Source: Opitutia bacterium ISCC 52 (GTDB lineage: Bacteria; Verrucomicrobiota; Verrucomicrobiia; Opitutales; UBA2995). From it: a DNA stretch of 64,000 nt. Both the position numbers and the translations under genes were made by a program. The stretch is taken from positions 2,127,894 to 2,191,893 of the forward strand of contig CP076040.1 of the NCBI GenBank assembly GCA_014529675.2, written 5' to 3'. Below the pieces are notes generated by a model. The model made no database searches and was not told where the DNA came from. It was given only the letters and a program-made list of their open reading frames with translations. This document shows, in pieces, positions 61,567 to 64,000 of this stretch (position 1 is its first letter; every line of letters starts with the position of its first letter).

Positions 61567-61700
61567 AGGGTAAAATAATGCTGGGAAATCGTTTTAGACA
61601 AAGCAATCTTTGTTATTATCAGGAAAGACTACCAGTAGAACTCCAGAGCATGAATACTCATACGCTACCAATCAATGGTTTTGAGTGACTTGAAGCCTGT

Positions 61701-63143
61701 CTACTCCACCTTAATAAATTGCCCCTGTACCTGATAGCCTGGGTAATCTCCATGATCGTAACTGTGCCGGGCAGATTTGAGCCAAGTCATTAGTTCCAAG
61801 CGTAACTCACCTGCTAAAATGGGATTTTTCTGGTAGAGATTGGTTTCCTCTTTTGGATCCTCTTTCAGGTTATAGAGTTCGTCTTTTTTGCTCTCATCAA
61901 ACCAAAGCAAGAGTTTGTGGCCCTGGCTAATAATTGAAGCGGTGGGGGATTTCTTCTGCATATTCGAAGCAAAGGGAATAAACTTGTTACGTCTCCAATC
62001 TTCTCCTTTCAATAGATCCAACACATTGGTGCCATCCATAGGCCTATCGTTTGGAGGTTCTATTCCTAATACGGCACATAGGGTCGGGAGGTAATCCAAA
62101 CTACACACGGGTTCATCTGAGCTTTGTCCGACATCTATCACTCCTGGCCAGTAAGCAAATGCGGGAACACAGACACCTCCATTGTAAAGGTAACGCTTTC
62201 TTCCTTTGAACTCGCCTGCTTCTCCGTAGTACACGCCACCGTAAGTGTTGTATTCAGGTTCTGGGGTTCCCGTTCCCTCAGGACCATTGTCAGAGCAGAA
62301 AAAGATCAGCGTATTCTGTTCGATTCCCAGCTCTTCCAAGGTCTGGCGAAGCCGTCCTACTTCGTTATCAATCGAGGTGATCGACCCCAAGTAATGCTGG
62401 CGACCTAGTTTCTCATTCGGGTAAAGCGCCCTCAACTCTTCACCCGCTCTCGTGGGAGAATGGGGACCATAAAACCAGATAGTGGCAAGAAACGCGTTCT
62501 CATCTTGAGCCGAGTCTTCTACAAACTCCAACGCGCGATCCATGATCATCTTTTCGGAGGAGCCTTTCCAATCTTCTTTAACCTCCGTACCATTCGACCA
62601 GAAATGAACCCGATGTTTTGGCATTCGCAATCCCGTTTCATCCAATGGATCCCAGGTAGCAATGTTCGTTTCGGTTGCAAAGGTGACATCGTAATGTCGC
62701 TCCCAAGGAGGGCCGTATCGTTCCGCGGTTGTCGCTGGAACAGGTCCTGACAGTTCAGGATCTTTCGTCAGGGTTCCCAGATGCCACTTTCCGAAATGAC
62801 CTGTTCTGTAAGCCTGGGACTTGGCGATTTGAGCCATGTTAATTTCTCCAGTGGGAAGCTTTCCTATATTTACGCCGATCATTCCAAAACGCATGCTATG
62901 ACGACCCGTTTGCACACAGGCCCGTGTAGGCGAACAAACCGGACCCACAGAATAGAAGCGCGTGAAGCGAAGACCATCTCCGGCCATACGATCCAGATTA
63001 GGTGTCTTGACCAATGAATTGCCATTAAACCCTACATCACCGTAGCCGAGATCATCGGCCATCAGGAATATAACGTTTGGTTTGTCGGCTGCAGCCAAGG
63101 AGCCCAACAAAGAACAAAAGAGTATGACGTACTTTAAATGCAT
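61701..63143 (-). CDS. Family S1 arylsulfatase
   Basis: Secreted sulfatase of 480 residues. The ATG at 63143 shares its A with the TAA stop of the upstream sulfatase (TAATG), which favours this start over 63167. Sec signal (LKYVILFCSLLGSLAAAD), metal motif LMADDLGYGDVGFNG near 27-41, canonical CSPTR at Cys70, second metal site SDNGPEGTGTPEPEYN and the basic KGRKRYLYNGGVCVP loop. The stretch fits an arylsulfatase/N-acetylgalactosamine-6-sulfatase-like branch. It is translationally coupled to the sulfatase upstream; the DUF1552 gene starts 134 bp downstream. Confidence 0.9.
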   Translation of the reverse strand: MHLKYVILFCSLLGSLAAADKPNVIFLMADDLGYGDVGFNGNSLVKTPNLDRMAGDGLRFTRFYSVGPVCSPTRACVQTGRHSMRFGMIGVNIGKLPTGEINMAQIAKSQAYRTGHFGKWHLGTLTKDPELSGPVPATTAERYGPPWERHYDVTFATETNIATWDPLDETGLRMPKHRVHFWSNGTEVKEDWKGSSEKMIMDRALEFVEDSAQDENAFLATIWFYGPHSPTRAGEELRALYPNEKLGRQHYLGSITSIDNEVGRLRQTLEELGIEQNTLIFFCSDNGPEGTGTPEPEYNTYGGVYYGEAGEFKGRKRYLYNGGVCVPAFAYWPGVIDVGQSSDEPVCSLDYLPTLCAVLGIEPPNDRPMDGTNVLDLLKGEDWRRNKFIPFASNMQKKSPTASIISQGHKLLLWFDESKKDELYNLKEDPKEETNLYQKNPILAGELRLELMTWLKSARHSYDHGDYPGYQVQGQFIKVE

Positions 63144-64000
63144 TATTCGGCCCATGTAGGTTTCCAAATCGGCTTGCCGGTGTAAAGCTCACCGATTTCA
63201 TAACGATCACTAGGATTAGCAGCCGTATCCATTATGGTTGTAATCTCAGAAACGACCTCAGGATGCTCAGCAGCTACATCGTTTTTTTCTCCAAGGTCGT
63301 CCTTTAAATTAAAAAGCTGAACGGAGCCAGTTTCGCCATGCCTGACAGCCTTCCAATCTCCCAGCCGAACAGCCTGATCGTACTGCTTCCTGCTGTGCCC
63401 GTAATCCCAATACAGATACTCATGAGTTTCAGAAGGAGGATTCCCTAGAAAAGCAGGCCAGACTGAATGCCCATCCACACCAGCGAAAACAGGATACCCT
63501 GCTACCTCTGCCAAAGTCGGTAACATATCCCAAAACGTAATGATTTGATCACTTTTAGTATTTTCAGAAATGGTGCCTTTCCAGCGCGCAATAAAGGGGA
63601 TGCGGATTCCTCCTTCGTAAAGAGTTCGTTTTGAGCCGCGCAACGAGCCATTACTATTAAGTTCTTCATAGGGCCCACTTCCCAAAGGACCTTGGTCACT
63701 CGTAAAGATGATCAGGGTATTGTCCGACAACCGTACACTATCAATCATGTGAACGATCCTCCCGACATCGTAATCCAACCGACTGACCATGGAGGCGTAT
63801 TTCTTGGCTGCCAGGCTCCAGTTTTTGTCTTTATAAGGACCAAGGTCGGGAACAGCTAAACGGTCTTCGTCTTCGATTGGACTGGAAAAGTGCGGAACCG
63901 TATAAGCCGCGTATAAGAAAAAAGGCTGCCCTGCATTTTCGGTGATAAATTTCAATGCGCGCCCCGTTAATGCATCATGACTGTATACTCGCCTGGATTT
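63143..64000 (-). CDS. Family S1 sulfatase, 5' part outside window
   Basis: The frame is open from the window edge and ends at TAA 63143-63145, giving the last 285 residues. The second metal site TSDQGPLGSG and the basic SLRGSKRTLYEGGIRIPF loop are present, with YSHDALTGRALKFI near the cut, but the signal peptide and the formylglycine cysteine lie beyond the edge. The C-terminal blocks GDWKAVRHGETGSVQLFNL and LYWDYGH are typical of arylsulfatases of the SDQG/SDNG group. It is coupled to the next sulfatase through TAATG. It therefore probably belongs to an operon that begins outside the window. Confidence 0.88.
   Translation of the reverse strand, partial: KSRRVYSHDALTGRALKFITENAGQPFFLYAAYTVPHFSSPIEDEDRLAVPDLGPYKDKNWSLAAKKYASMVSRLDYDVGRIVHMIDSVRLSDNTLIIFTSDQGPLGSGPYEELNSNGSLRGSKRTLYEGGIRIPFIARWKGTISENTKSDQIITFWDMLPTLAEVAGYPVFAGVDGHSVWPAFLGNPPSETHEYLYWDYGHSRKQYDQAVRLGDWKAVRHGETGSVQLFNLKDDLGEKNDVAAEHPEVVSEITTIMDTAANPSDRYEIGELYTGKPIWKPTWAE

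Noticed and set aside
61598-61613. ACAAAG/CTTTGT inverted repeat as terminator or operator
   Set aside because: AT-rich 6-bp stem, likely by chance.
1-64000. CRISPR array, prophage, insertion sequence or secondary-metabolite cluster
   Set aside because: No regularly spaced repeats, transposase, integrase, phage structural or synthase genes were seen.

Overview
The window looks like a chromosomal stretch from a free-living, probably marine or sediment member of the PVC superphylum, most likely Verrucomicrobiota. This rests on protein families: DUF1501, DUF1549/DUF1553, DUF1552 and DUF1587/1592/1588/1585 proteins, giant dehydrogenase-HEAT-cytochrome c proteins of the PVC type, an ECF sigma factor with a FecR/LamG anti-sigma factor, and 16 family S1 sulfatase loci. 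No rRNA, tRNA, transposase, integrase, phage gene or CRISPR array was seen. The exact phylum cannot be settled by eye.

Nearly all genes are on the minus strand, so operons read right to left. 64000-53191: five sulfatases (one cut by the window edge, one pair sharing TAATG) and a DUF1592/DUF1552 pair. 53160-52426: a DUF6090 gene kept in one frame but broken by two stops. 52151-47603: a cytochrome-linked dehydrogenase overlapping a sulfatase, after an 18-bp palindrome. 47582-38301: a truncated GNAT gene, then ECF sigma, FecR-LamG anti-sigma, PSD1/cytochrome, DUF1501, a CBM9-like lipoprotein and an enolase-superfamily enzyme. 38227-30050: ThuA protein, two sulfatases, 2-keto-4-pentenoate hydratase-like enzyme, and a sulfatase-DUF1080 fusion. 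30033-19891: two interrupted plus-strand genes, a ThuA/SGNH/cytochrome operon, a sulfatase, and the only intact plus-strand gene, a PAS-AraC regulator. 19824-1: a ThuA-dehydrogenase-cytochrome protein, two Gfo/Idh/MocA proteins, five sulfatases, a PQQ-type propeller, an Nramp-like carrier and a ROK protein running off the left edge.

Together the genes suggest an extracytoplasmic system for stripping sulfate from complex polysaccharides and oxidising the sugars. Almost every enzyme has a Sec, lipoprotein or Tat signal. No classical glycoside hydrolase or polysaccharide lyase is present. Instead there are oxidoreductases of the Gfo/Idh/MocA type, a DUF1080 domain (3-keto-disaccharide hydrolase family) fused to a sulfatase, three cytochrome-bearing dehydrogenases, and cytoplasmic sugar-acid-type enzymes. 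A non-hydrolytic, oxidation-based route is a reasonable but unproven reading.

Other striking points: several loci carry in-frame nonsense codons without frameshifts; one sulfatase has CxVxR at its active site; several enzymes lack the hallmark residues of their families; two intergenic regions carry related inverted elements with about 10-bp periodicity; and most genes have no Shine-Dalgarno sequence.
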